The translations under genes were made by a program, and so were the position numbers. 7,280 bases of DNA, from contig CAZBQG010000230.1 in the NCBI GenBank assembly GCA_964493945.1, forward strand, positions 1 to 7,280, written 5' to 3'. This DNA comes from CAZBQG01 sp964493945. GTDB taxonomy: Bacteria; Pseudomonadota; Alphaproteobacteria; Rhodospirillales; UBA2165. Below, piece by piece: positions 1 to 5,793 of the stretch. The number at the start of each line of letters is the position of its first letter. The stretch's first letter is position 1. A model generated the notes under the pieces. It saw nothing but the letters and a program-made list of their open reading frames with translations. It was not told the DNA's origin and ran no database searches.

Positions 1-2
1 AC

Positions 3-203
3 CTGATACGCCGCTTCTTTTCAAATGTTCAAACACCAGATTCAGCCATAACTCCATTCCGTTATTACACGCCCATATGGGCCGGGCTGGTCTTGGCTGT
101 GCCCCTGGCCATTGGACGTCTGCCCCGGGCTTGGGCCGGGGGATCGGCCTTTCTGGTCATCGGGCTTTTGGTTTACAGCTATGCCCTGGGCCGCATCATT
201 TGA
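3..203 (+). CDS. C-terminal fragment of a membrane protein (5' end outside window)
   Basis: An open frame enters from the left edge and ends at a TGA at 201-203, giving 66 residues with no in-frame stop. The N-terminal part (about residues 1-24) is polar. It is followed by two hydrophobic stretches, about residues 25-39 (starting IWAGLVLAV) and 46-64 (containing FLVIGLLVY). A short basic/proline turn (GRLPRAW) separates them, and the protein ends in LGRII. This is the profile of the last two transmembrane helices of a polytopic inner-membrane protein. The stop lies 33 bp before the threonine aldolase start on the same strand, so the two may be co-transcribed. I do not recognise the family: too little is visible, and no catalytic motif is present. 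The call as coding rests on the open frame, its hydrophobic pattern and the fit with the downstream gene. Confidence 0.55.
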   Translation: MIRRFFSNVQTPDSAITPFRYYTPIWAGLVLAVPLAIGRLPRAWAGGSAFLVIGLLVYSYALGRII

Positions 204-236
204 TCCCACGCCACGGAATGGTAAAACACGGACATC

Positions 237-1259
237 ATGGATTTCAGAAGCGATAATGTATCGGGCGTTTCACCCGAAATCATGGAGGCCATGGAGGCCG
301 CCAACCCGGGTCCGTCCACGCCCTATGGCCAAGATGATCTGAGCGTCCGGGTGGAGGCCAGGTTTTCGGAAATTTTTGAAACGCCGGTGTCCAGTTTCCT
401 GGTGCTTACGGGGACGGCGGCCAACGGCTTGGCGTTGTCTGCCCTGGCCGAACCCATCAGCGCCATCTATTGCCACGAAGCGGCCCATATCCATAAAGCC
501 GAAGGGGGTGCGCCCGAATTCTTCACCGGTGGCGCCAAGCTGCTGACCTTGCCCGGCAAGCATGGCAAGATTTCAGCCGGCACACTGGCGGAGGCGCTGG
601 CCGAGCCCATGAACGGGCCTAATTACATGCCCCGCGCCGCACTCAGCCTGACCCAGGCGAGCGAGGCGGGGACATTATACGCACCTGATGAAATTTCCAC
701 CCTGGCCCAATTGGTCCGGCCCCATGGCATGGGGCTCCATATGGACGGGGCGCGGTTTGCCAATGCGCTAGCCGCCCTGGGAGTGGCGCCGGCCGATATC
801 ACCTGGCGGGCGGGGATCGACATCCTCAGCTTTGGGGCATCAAAGAACGGCACCATGGGCGCCGAGGCCGTGATCTTTTTCGATCCGGCCAAGGCCGCCG
901 AATTTTCCCACCGCTGCAAGCGTTCGGGCCATATGCCATCAAAGTCACGTTTTCTGGCGGCCCAGTTGCTGGCCTATCTTGAAGACGGGCGCTGGCTGGA
1001 TTGGGCCGGGCACGCCAACCTGATGGCCCATCACCTGGCCGAAGAGCTTGGCGGGTTGGCCGGGGTCAGCTTCACCCATCCGGTAGAGGTCAATATTTTG
1101 TTCGTCGAAATGCCGGATGCCATGGCTGCCGGGCTGCTGGCCGAGGGGTTCAAATTTCACCGGCGGGCCGAAACCGGGCAGGCCCGCCTGGTATGCGCCT
1201 TCAATACGTCCCCTGAGGATGTGGAAGCTTTTATCACCTGCGCCCGGAACCTGGTATGA
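237..1259 (+). CDS. ltaE: Low-specificity L-threonine aldolase (PLP-dependent)
   Basis: Predicted cytosolic fold-type I PLP enzyme that cleaves L-threonine or L-allo-threonine to glycine and acetaldehyde; it can also act on related beta-hydroxy amino acids. The 340 residues match the usual family length. The N-terminus MDFRSDNVSGVSPEIMEAM is the family start, with the RSD motif at residues 4-6. YGQDD (30-34) is followed by the cofactor phosphate-binding TGTAAN (58-63). HEAAHIH (80-86) supplies the ring-stacking histidine region. HMDGARF (168-174) carries the PLP-pyridine aspartate D170 and R173, and SFGASKNG (198-205) places the Schiff-base lysine at K203. All key residues are present. The ATG at 237 fits the family N-terminus, but the ribosome binding site is weak (ACGGA at 228-232, or GGAATGG at 215-221). 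No terminator hairpin is visible after the stop. Another beta-eliminating-lyase-type activity in the same fold cannot be excluded, since substrate specificity is not readable. Confidence 0.9.
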   Translation: MDFRSDNVSGVSPEIMEAMEAANPGPSTPYGQDDLSVRVEARFSEIFETPVSSFLVLTGTAANGLALSALAEPISAIYCHEAAHIHKAEGGAPEFFTGGAKLLTLPGKHGKISAGTLAEALAEPMNGPNYMPRAALSLTQASEAGTLYAPDEISTLAQLVRPHGMGLHMDGARFANALAALGVAPADITWRAGIDILSFGASKNGTMGAEAVIFFDPAKAAEFSHRCKRSGHMPSKSRFLAAQLLAYLEDGRWLDWAGHANLMAHHLAEELGGLAGVSFTHPVEVNILFVEMPDAMAAGLLAEGFKFHRRAETGQARLVCAFNTSPEDVEAFITCARNLV

Positions 1260-1260
1260 G

Positions 1261-1289
1261 TTCACAATTATTCTAAACTGGGTTAAAAT
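1261..1289 (+). promoter_or_regulatory. Predicted sigma70-like promoter for the Memo-AMMECR1 gene
   Basis: TTCACA (1261-1266) and TAAAAT (1284-1289) are separated by exactly 17 nt. Each differs from the sigma70 consensus hexamer at one position. The stretch is distinctly AT-rich in a GC-rich neighbourhood and begins one base after the threonine aldolase stop. The predicted transcript would start near 1296 and have a leader of about 17 nt that includes the ribosome binding site. This suggests the fusion gene can be transcribed independently of ltaE. Based on sequence matching only. Confidence 0.5.
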
Positions 1290-1296
1290 AAGGCCC

Positions 1297-1304
1297 AAAG
1301 GGAG
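1297..1304 (+). promoter_or_regulatory. Shine-Dalgarno site that fixes the Memo-AMMECR1 start
   Basis: AAAGGGAG lies 9 nt upstream of the ATG at 1314, which is good spacing. An in-frame TTG at 1305 directly abuts this site and could not be served by it, so the ATG at 1314 is preferred. The resulting N-terminus, MSLIRPAAVAGTFYP, also agrees with the start of Memo-family proteins. Confidence 0.75.
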
Positions 1305-1313
1305 TTGGCAGTC

Positions 1314-2750
1314 ATGAGCTTGATCAGACCGGCGGCGGTGGCGGGGACTTTTTATCCGGACGATCCGGGCCAGTTGGCGGGATCGGTCAGGAACTACCTG
1401 TCCCAGGTGCCCAAATCCGAAGGCGAGGTGCCCAAGGCGGTCATCGCGCCCCATGCGGGCTTTGTCTATTCAGGCCTGACGGCGGCCTATGCCTATGCGC
1501 CGATCCTGCCCGCCCGGAACCTGATCAAGCGGGTGGTTTTGCTGGGGCCGTGTCACCGGGTGGCGGTCCGGGGGCTGGCGCTTTCAGGTGCCGATGAATT
1601 TGCCACACCCTTGGGCGAAGTGCCCCTGGACAAAGAAGCGGCTGGCCAAATTCTTCATCTGCTCCAGGTGGAAGTCTTCGATGCGACCCATGCGGAGGAG
1701 CATTCCCTGGAGGTTCATCTACCCTTCCTGCAAACTATCCTGGAAGATTTCAAGCTGCTTCCCCTGGTGGTCGGTCAGGCCAGTATGGAAGAGGTGGATC
1801 AGGTGCTGGAAATGCTGTGGGGCGGGCCCGAAACCCTGATCGTCATCAGTTCGGATCTCAGCCATTACCTGGGATATGACGCGGCCCGCCAGATGGATGG
1901 TGCCGCCTGCCGGGCGATCGAGGCGTTGGACCCCACGGCACTGGCGGACGAGCAGGCCTGCGGACGGGCCTCCATCAAGGGGTTGCTGAGTCTGGCCAAG
2001 CGCAGAAATTTGAGTGTCAAAACGGTGGATGTGCGCAATTCAGGCGATACGGCGGGTTCCAAGGACCGGGTGGTGGGCTATGGGGCCTGGCTGTTTCATC
2101 AACCCGCTTCTGGTGCGCATGAAAGCGACTTCGGTGCCCAGACCAGGGAACTTCTGGAAAAACATGGAACGGAGTTCCTGCATCTGTCGGCCCGCGCCAT
2201 CCTTCATCAATTGGACACGCGCCAGCCCCTCAAGCTGGACCCCAAAGCCTGGGTGCCGGAAGTGGCGGCGAATGGGGCCAGTTTCGTCACCATCGACAAG
2301 GACGGGCAGCTCAGGGGCTGCATCGGCTCCATCAGTGCCCACCGGCCGCTGGTGGTGGATGTGGCGGAAAACGCGTTCCGCGCTGCCTTCAAGGACACCA
2401 GGTTCAAGCCCGTCGAAGCCAGGGAAATTCAGGAACACAACATGTCGCTTACCGTTTCCGTGCTTTCCCCCCAGGCGCCGATGCAGTTTTCCGGCGAGGC
2501 CGATCTGGTCTCCCAATTGCGCCCGGAAGTGGATGGGGTGATCTTGCAGGAAGGCCAGCAGCGGGGTGTGTTCCTGCCGACGGTGTGGGAATCCCTGCCC
2601 GAGCCTGTAAATTTCCTGCGCAATCTGAAACGCAAGGCGGGCCTGCCGGAAGATTACTGGTCGGACACTCTCAAGGCTTGGCGCTACGTTACCGAGACCG
2701 TATCCAGTGAGTCCTTGCCCGATCCAAAATCGGTCTGGTCAGGGGATTAG
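1314..2750 (+). CDS. AmmeMemoRadiSam system B-A fusion: Memo domain + AMMECR1 domain
   Basis: A 478-residue two-domain protein. Residues 1 to about 263 form a Memo (protein B) domain, related to class III extradiol dioxygenases. Landmarks are RPAAVAGTFYP (5-15), APHAGFVYSG (45-54), GPCHR (78-82), HSLEVHLPF (130-138), SSDLSHY (179-185) and CGRASIKG (216-223). By comparison with human MEMO1 (H49, H81, D189, H192, C244), the metal-site equivalents H47, H81, D181, H184 and C216 are all present. After a short linker, residues from about 270 to 465 form an AMMECR1 (protein A) domain with the hallmark LRGCIGS at 333-339. In bacteria and archaea these two families usually occur with a radical SAM enzyme as the 'AmmeMemoRadiSam' system. 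Its reaction is not firmly established, although eukaryotic MEMO1 is linked to copper/iron handling. No radical SAM gene is in this window. No signal peptide or membrane segment is seen, so the protein is probably cytosolic. The gene has its own predicted promoter and its 3' end overlaps the opposing phosphoesterase gene by 12 bp. The domain assignment is firm; the biochemical function is open. Confidence 0.95.
   Translation: MSLIRPAAVAGTFYPDDPGQLAGSVRNYLSQVPKSEGEVPKAVIAPHAGFVYSGLTAAYAYAPILPARNLIKRVVLLGPCHRVAVRGLALSGADEFATPLGEVPLDKEAAGQILHLLQVEVFDATHAEEHSLEVHLPFLQTILEDFKLLPLVVGQASMEEVDQVLEMLWGGPETLIVISSDLSHYLGYDAARQMDGAACRAIEALDPTALADEQACGRASIKGLLSLAKRRNLSVKTVDVRNSGDTAGSKDRVVGYGAWLFHQPASGAHESDFGAQTRELLEKHGTEFLHLSARAILHQLDTRQPLKLDPKAWVPEVAANGASFVTIDKDGQLRGCIGSISAHRPLVVDVAENAFRAAFKDTRFKPVEAREIQEHNMSLTVSVLSPQAPMQFSGEADLVSQLRPEVDGVILQEGQQRGVFLPTVWESLPEPVNFLRNLKRKAGLPEDYWSDTLKAWRYVTETVSSESLPDPKSVWSGD
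2739..2750. other. 12-bp tail-to-tail overlap of convergent genes
   Basis: The plus-strand Memo-AMMECR1 frame stops with TAG at 2748-2750. The minus-strand phosphoesterase frame stops with TGA whose complement is 2739-2741. The last residues of each protein are therefore encoded by the same 12 bp on opposite strands. There is no space for an intergenic terminator, so each transcript must run into the other gene. Confidence 0.85.
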
Positions 2751-3473
2751 CTCCCGTTTCACCTCGACGCTGCCGTCGATCTTTAAACGTACCAGATTGA
2801 CCGTCTCCGCCAAATCCGGAGATCCCGAATAATAGGCGGGAACCGTCCCGTTGCCGACGCGGGTGGCCCGGTTCCAATGGCCAAGTGCTACGTAATCGGC
2901 GCCGGTGGCCGCAATCTGGGCTTCGCTGATGAGCCAGGACGGACAGGGCTTGCCGCCGTAATCGGGCGCCTCTTCGTAGTGGCCGTGGGCGGTGGCGATC
3001 TGCCAGCGCGTGGTGCGGGGGCGGATGGTTTTCAGGGGCGCCATGTCGTAATAGTCGAAATGGGGCAGGCCCCAGACTTCCAGATCCATTTCCGGATACA
3101 GGGCGGCTGCGCCATTGCTCACCCCCAGCACATGAATGCCCTCGATATCGCCCAATCCGCCCCGGTGCCAGGCGGATTGCTTGATGGCCGGATCGTGGTT
3201 GCCGGGCAGAATGACCACGGGCCTTCCCGCATGGGCCAAAATTTCACCGACCCGTTCAAGCAATTCCTGGGGCAGACGGTTATGTTCGAAGAAATCCCCG
3301 GCGACGATGACTAGATCGGCGGCCTGCGCCTTGGCCACCTCCAGAACGCGGATCAGACCCCGGGCGCCGTCGCCGTCATTTTCCGAAGCCGTATAGGCGT
3401 CATCCACATGCAGGTCCGAACTGTGGACGAGCACAATATCTGAAGTCTGAGCTGATGGGGGATCGCTTGGCAT
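2739..3473 (-). CDS. SbcD-like calcineurin-fold metallophosphoesterase
   Basis: A 244-residue protein of the metallophosphoesterase superfamily, closest in style to the DNA repair exonuclease SbcD/Mre11 group. Metal-binding blocks appear in order: SSDLH (18-22, D20 and H22), GDFFEHN (59-65, D60), GNHDP (91-95, N92 and H93), ATAHGHYE (160-167) and ALGHWN (196-201). The last motif is normally GHxH; here the second histidine is N201 (codon at 2871-2873), which may alter one metal site. After it, RVGNGTVPAYYSGSPD resembles the SbcD-type end of the phosphoesterase core. Full SbcD is longer, with a C-terminal capping and SbcC-binding region. This protein ends shortly after the core, and no SbcC ATPase gene lies beside it, so it is probably a stand-alone phosphodiesterase or nuclease of unknown substrate. 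The ATG at 3473 has no clear Shine-Dalgarno site, and a start at the GTG encoding residue 14 is possible. An in-frame stop eight codons upstream limits longer versions. Confidence 0.88.
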   Translation of the reverse strand: MPSDPPSAQTSDIVLVHSSDLHVDDAYTASENDGDGARGLIRVLEVAKAQAADLVIVAGDFFEHNRLPQELLERVGEILAHAGRPVVILPGNHDPAIKQSAWHRGGLGDIEGIHVLGVSNGAAALYPEMDLEVWGLPHFDYYDMAPLKTIRPRTTRWQIATAHGHYEEAPDYGGKPCPSWLISEAQIAATGADYVALGHWNRATRVGNGTVPAYYSGSPDLAETVNLVRLKIDGSVEVKRELIP

Positions 3474-3582
3474 GGAGCGGCATGTTAGCGTTATTTATGA
3501 ATATTGAAAGCCTTCTTGCTGGCAGGCAGGGGGGAATTTTGCTAAATGCTGGCGACGAGAAGCAAAACCAGGAGTTCCCGCC
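3474..3582. promoter_or_regulatory. Divergent intergenic region, probable promoters for phosphoesterase (-) and cupin operon (+)
   Basis: These 109 bp separate the start codons of two divergent genes, so promoters for both directions are expected here. An AT-rich core at about 3484-3510 and a second AT-rich patch at 3535-3547 (containing GCTAAAT) stand out from the GC-rich surroundings. I could not match a convincing -35/-10 pair with correct spacing on either strand. The cupin ribosome binding site AGGAG lies at 3570-3574, 8 nt before its ATG. No strong palindromic operator is visible. Confidence 0.45.
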
Positions 3583-4047
3583 ATGACTTTCAACATCAGA
3601 CGCATCGTTACCGGCCATGACGAAAACGGCAAGGCGGTCATATCGTCGGATGGCGATATGACCAATGTGGCGCCTTTGCGTTCGGGCAATTTCGCCTCAC
3701 TTTTATGGGTCACCGATGATGCCCCCGCCGAAGTCAATGGCGCCGAAGACCCGGCCCAAAGGGACATGGATATAGAGCCCCCGGAACGGGGCAGCATTTT
3801 CCGCGTTCTGGAATTGACGCCGGGCAAGGAGGCCTACATGCACCGCACCGATACGGTGGATTACGCTATCGTCATGTCCGGTGAATGCGACATGCTGATG
3901 GATGACAGCGAGGTCCATATGGTGGCCGGCGACGTCATGGTCCAGCGCGCCACCTGGCATGGCTGGGCCAACCGCACGGACGAGCCCTGCCGGATCATCT
4001 TTATACTAGTGGGCGGAAAAAGCCCGGAAAAAGACCTGCATATCTGA
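3583..4047 (+). CDS. Small single-domain cupin protein
   Basis: A 154-residue protein whose C-terminal half is one cupin beta-barrel. The first cupin motif region is PGKEAYMHRTDTVDYAIVMSGE (about residues 80-101). The second is GDVMVQRATWHGWANR (about 116-131), with H126 and N130 in the usual places. The first motif has a single histidine (H87) followed by TDTVD rather than the classical HxH, so any metal site would rest on H87, H126 and perhaps acidic or glutamine residues (D93, Q121). The N-terminal 70 residues form a less conserved lead-in with an acidic patch. No signal peptide or membrane segment is seen. Cupins cover many enzymes and binding proteins, and the substrate cannot be read from sequence. 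The start is supported by AGGAG 8 nt upstream. It is the first gene of the probable operon with cysQ, 16 nt downstream. Confidence 0.85.
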   Translation: MTFNIRRIVTGHDENGKAVISSDGDMTNVAPLRSGNFASLLWVTDDAPAEVNGAEDPAQRDMDIEPPERGSIFRVLELTPGKEAYMHRTDTVDYAIVMSGECDMLMDDSEVHMVAGDVMVQRATWHGWANRTDEPCRIIFILVGGKSPEKDLHI

Positions 4048-4063
4048 AAGAAAATATAAGTTC

Positions 4064-4837
4064 ATGAACGCCAACCCCATAAGCGATGATCTTGCTCTGA
4101 GCCTGTTGGATGTGGCCAAACAGGCCGGCCGGGAGATCATGAAAATCTACGCCACCGATTTCGAGGTACGCCAGAAATCCGACAGCTCCCCGGTGACCGA
4201 GGCAGACGAAATCGCCGAAGAGCTGATCACCAAGGTGCTGGTCCAATTGACGCCTGCCATACCGGTTGTGGGCGAGGAGGCATACGCCGCCGGTGCCCGG
4301 CCCGATATCAGCGGCGGCATCTTCTGGCTGGTGGATGCGCTGGACGGGACCAAGGAATTCACCAAGCGGACCGGCGAATTCACCGTCAATCTGGGCCTTA
4401 TCTCGGACGGATTGCCGGTTTTCGGCATTGTCCATGCGCCGGCCATGGATGAAAGCTTCTGGGGGGCCAAGGGAAAGGTGTACCGGCAAAAGGGGGAAGG
4501 CCGGGTGGAAAATATTCAGGCCCGTCTGTCCGGCCCTGACGGGCTTGTCGTCCTGACCAGCCGCTCGCATCGCTCTTCCGAAGAGGATTTTCTAAAAACC
4601 TATAAGATCGCTGATGAAATCCATGCTGGCAGTTCCATAAAATTCTGCCGCGTCGCCACCGGCGAGGCCGATCTATATCCCCGTCTGGGCCCGACCCATG
4701 AATGGGACACGGCGGCAGGTGATGCCATCGTGCGCGCCGCCGGCGGCACGGTTCGCACCATGGATGGCGCGCCCCTGGGATATGGCAAGGAGGATCTGAT
4801 GAACCCACATTTCCTGGTGCGCGGGCTGGAGGGTTGA
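4064..4837 (+). CDS. cysQ: 3'(2'),5'-bisphosphate nucleotidase CysQ
   Basis: A 257-residue enzyme of the lithium-sensitive, Mg-dependent phosphatase (inositol monophosphatase) superfamily. CysQ hydrolyses 3'-phosphoadenosine 5'-phosphate (pAp), the by-product of PAPS use, to AMP. This supports sulfate assimilation and prevents pAp inhibition of other enzymes. Motifs are KSDSSPVTEAD (38-48), VGEE (69-72, E71/E72), DALDGTKEF (91-99, metal ligands D91 and D94), GSSIKFCRVATGEADLY (189-205) and EWDTAAGDAI (213-222, metal ligand D215). The KEF after DGT and the GSS-KFC block favour CysQ over inositol monophosphatase or SuhB. A in place of P at residue 92 is a mild variation. The gene starts 16 nt after the cupin stop. 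The gap is A-rich and has no clear Shine-Dalgarno site, so translation may depend on coupling. Its end is 7 nt before tsaC. Confidence 0.93.
   Translation: MNANPISDDLALSLLDVAKQAGREIMKIYATDFEVRQKSDSSPVTEADEIAEELITKVLVQLTPAIPVVGEEAYAAGARPDISGGIFWLVDALDGTKEFTKRTGEFTVNLGLISDGLPVFGIVHAPAMDESFWGAKGKVYRQKGEGRVENIQARLSGPDGLVVLTSRSHRSSEEDFLKTYKIADEIHAGSSIKFCRVATGEADLYPRLGPTHEWDTAAGDAIVRAAGGTVRTMDGAPLGYGKEDLMNPHFLVRGLEG
4828..4833 (+). promoter_or_regulatory. Shine-Dalgarno site for tsaC inside the end of cysQ
   Basis: GGAGGG overlaps the last codons of cysQ and sits 11 nt before the GTG at 4845. It supports that GTG as the tsaC start and implies translational coupling. No in-frame ATG exists before the conserved domain begins. 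Confidence 0.6.
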
Positions 4838-4844
4838 CCGGCCC

Positions 4845-5792
4845 GTGGCTGCCAGCCCCGAAATTATCCGGAAAGCTGCCCGCCTCATCCAGGCCGGCGA
4901 GTTGGTCGCCTTTCCTACCGAAACCGTCTATGGGCTGGGTGCTGACGCCACCAATGACCGGGCGGTTGCGAAAATTTTCACCCTTAAAGGCCGCCCCACC
5001 ATCAATCCCCTGATCGTTCATTTCGCGGATATTGATGCCGTGGCCGGGGAGGTGGAATGGACCGGTCAGGCCCAGATGCTGGCCGAAAAATTCTGGCCCG
5101 GCCCCCTGACTTTGGTCATGCGCCGCCGCACCGATTGCAGTCTGTCCCTTCTGGTCAGTGCCGGGCTGGATACGGTGGGGGTGCGCCAGCCCGGTCATGA
5201 ACTGGCCTTGTCACTCCTGGGGGAGGCTGACCGCCCCATCGCCGCGCCCAGTGCAAATCCATCAGGCCGGATCAGTCCGACCCGGGCCGAACATGTGCGG
5301 GAGTCTCTTGGTGATGGTTTGGGAGGTGACGGCGTGGGCGCCATCCTGGATGGCGGGGCCTGCCGGCTGGGGGTTGAATCCACTGTCCTGGATTTGAGCA
5401 CTGGGTCGCCGGCCATACTCAGGCCTGGCGGAGTTCCCGCCGAGGAATTGGAGCCGGTGCTGGGGAAATTGGACGGACCGGACAGGAATGAGCCAGTCAA
5501 ATCGCCTGGATCCATCGGGCGCCATTACGCCACAAATGCGTCCCTGCGCCTCAATGCGGAGCGCGCGGAGGCGGGCGAAACACTCCTTGCCTTTGGGCCG
5601 GAGACACCCGAAAATGCCCTTAATCTGAGCGTTTCGGGCGATTTGGAGGAAGCGGCGGGGAACCTTTTTTCCATGCTGCGCGCTCTAGATGTGGGCAAAA
5701 CCAAGGCCATTGCCGTCATGGCGATACCTGAACTGGGGTTGGGACGGGCCATCAATGACCGGCTCAGCCGCGCCGCCGAAGACGGAGAATGA
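4845..5792 (+). CDS. tsaC: L-threonylcarbamoyladenylate synthase (Sua5/YwlC-type TsaC)
   Basis: This enzyme makes threonylcarbamoyl-AMP from L-threonine, bicarbonate/CO2 and ATP. It is the first step of the universal t6A37 modification of ANN-decoding tRNAs; TsaB/TsaD/TsaE, not in this window, would complete it. The 315 residues contain a full YrdC/TsaC domain (about 6-200). Landmarks are FPTETVYGLG (23-32), KGRPTINPLIVHF (48-60), FWPGPLTLV (83-91), VRQP (113-116), APSANPSG (134-141), ESTV (178-181) and ILRPGGV (191-197). A linker with SPGSIGRHYA (220-229) and a C-terminal Sua5 domain (about 235-315) follow, so this is the long Sua5 form rather than short E. coli TsaC. The ATP/threonine-binding K48, R50, S136 and N138 are present. 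The start is GTG. The stop lies one base before the dehydrogenase ATG, which supports an operon. Confidence 0.95.
   Translation: MAASPEIIRKAARLIQAGELVAFPTETVYGLGADATNDRAVAKIFTLKGRPTINPLIVHFADIDAVAGEVEWTGQAQMLAEKFWPGPLTLVMRRRTDCSLSLLVSAGLDTVGVRQPGHELALSLLGEADRPIAAPSANPSGRISPTRAEHVRESLGDGLGGDGVGAILDGGACRLGVESTVLDLSTGSPAILRPGGVPAEELEPVLGKLDGPDRNEPVKSPGSIGRHYATNASLRLNAERAEAGETLLAFGPETPENALNLSVSGDLEEAAGNLFSMLRALDVGKTKAIAVMAIPELGLGRAINDRLSRAAEDGE
5784..5787 (+). promoter_or_regulatory. Shine-Dalgarno site that fixes the dehydrogenase start
   Basis: GGAG near the end of tsaC lies 6 nt before the ATG at 5794. The dehydrogenase frame stays open upstream to an ATG at 5689, but that extension (35 residues) lies inside tsaC coding sequence and lacks family similarity. 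The 5794 start is therefore preferred. Confidence 0.6.
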
Positions 5793-5793
5793 A

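Noticed and set aside
1305..1313. TTG as start codon of the Memo-AMMECR1 gene
   Set aside because: The TTG directly abuts the Shine-Dalgarno site at 1297-1304, leaving no spacing; the ATG at 1314 has proper spacing and a family-like N-terminus.
945..1454. Minus-strand open frame across the ltaE/Memo junction
   Set aside because: It overlaps ltaE, the predicted promoter and the Memo start, and its translation has no domain.
2014..2541. Plus-strand frame inside the AMMECR1 domain in another phase
   Set aside because: Its translation is rich in W, R, P and S, an out-of-frame artefact of the AMMECR1 coding sequence.
2877..3314. Plus-strand open frame opposite the phosphoesterase
   Set aside because: The minus-strand frame contains all ordered metallophosphoesterase motifs; the plus-strand translation has none.
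3516..3554. Repeated TGCTGGC in the divergent region as a possible operator pair
   Set aside because: Only seven bases repeat, the motif is common in GC-rich sequence, and the copies are direct with an uninformative spacing.
4398..5198. Minus-strand open frame (266 codons) spanning cysQ and tsaC
   Set aside because: It crosses two well-supported plus-strand genes, and its translation is rich in G, P, H and R with no motif.
5689..5793. Upstream ATG extending the dehydrogenase by 35 residues
   Set aside because: The extension lies within tsaC in another frame, has no ribosome binding site logic or family similarity, and is displaced by the ATG at 5794 with GGAG upstream.
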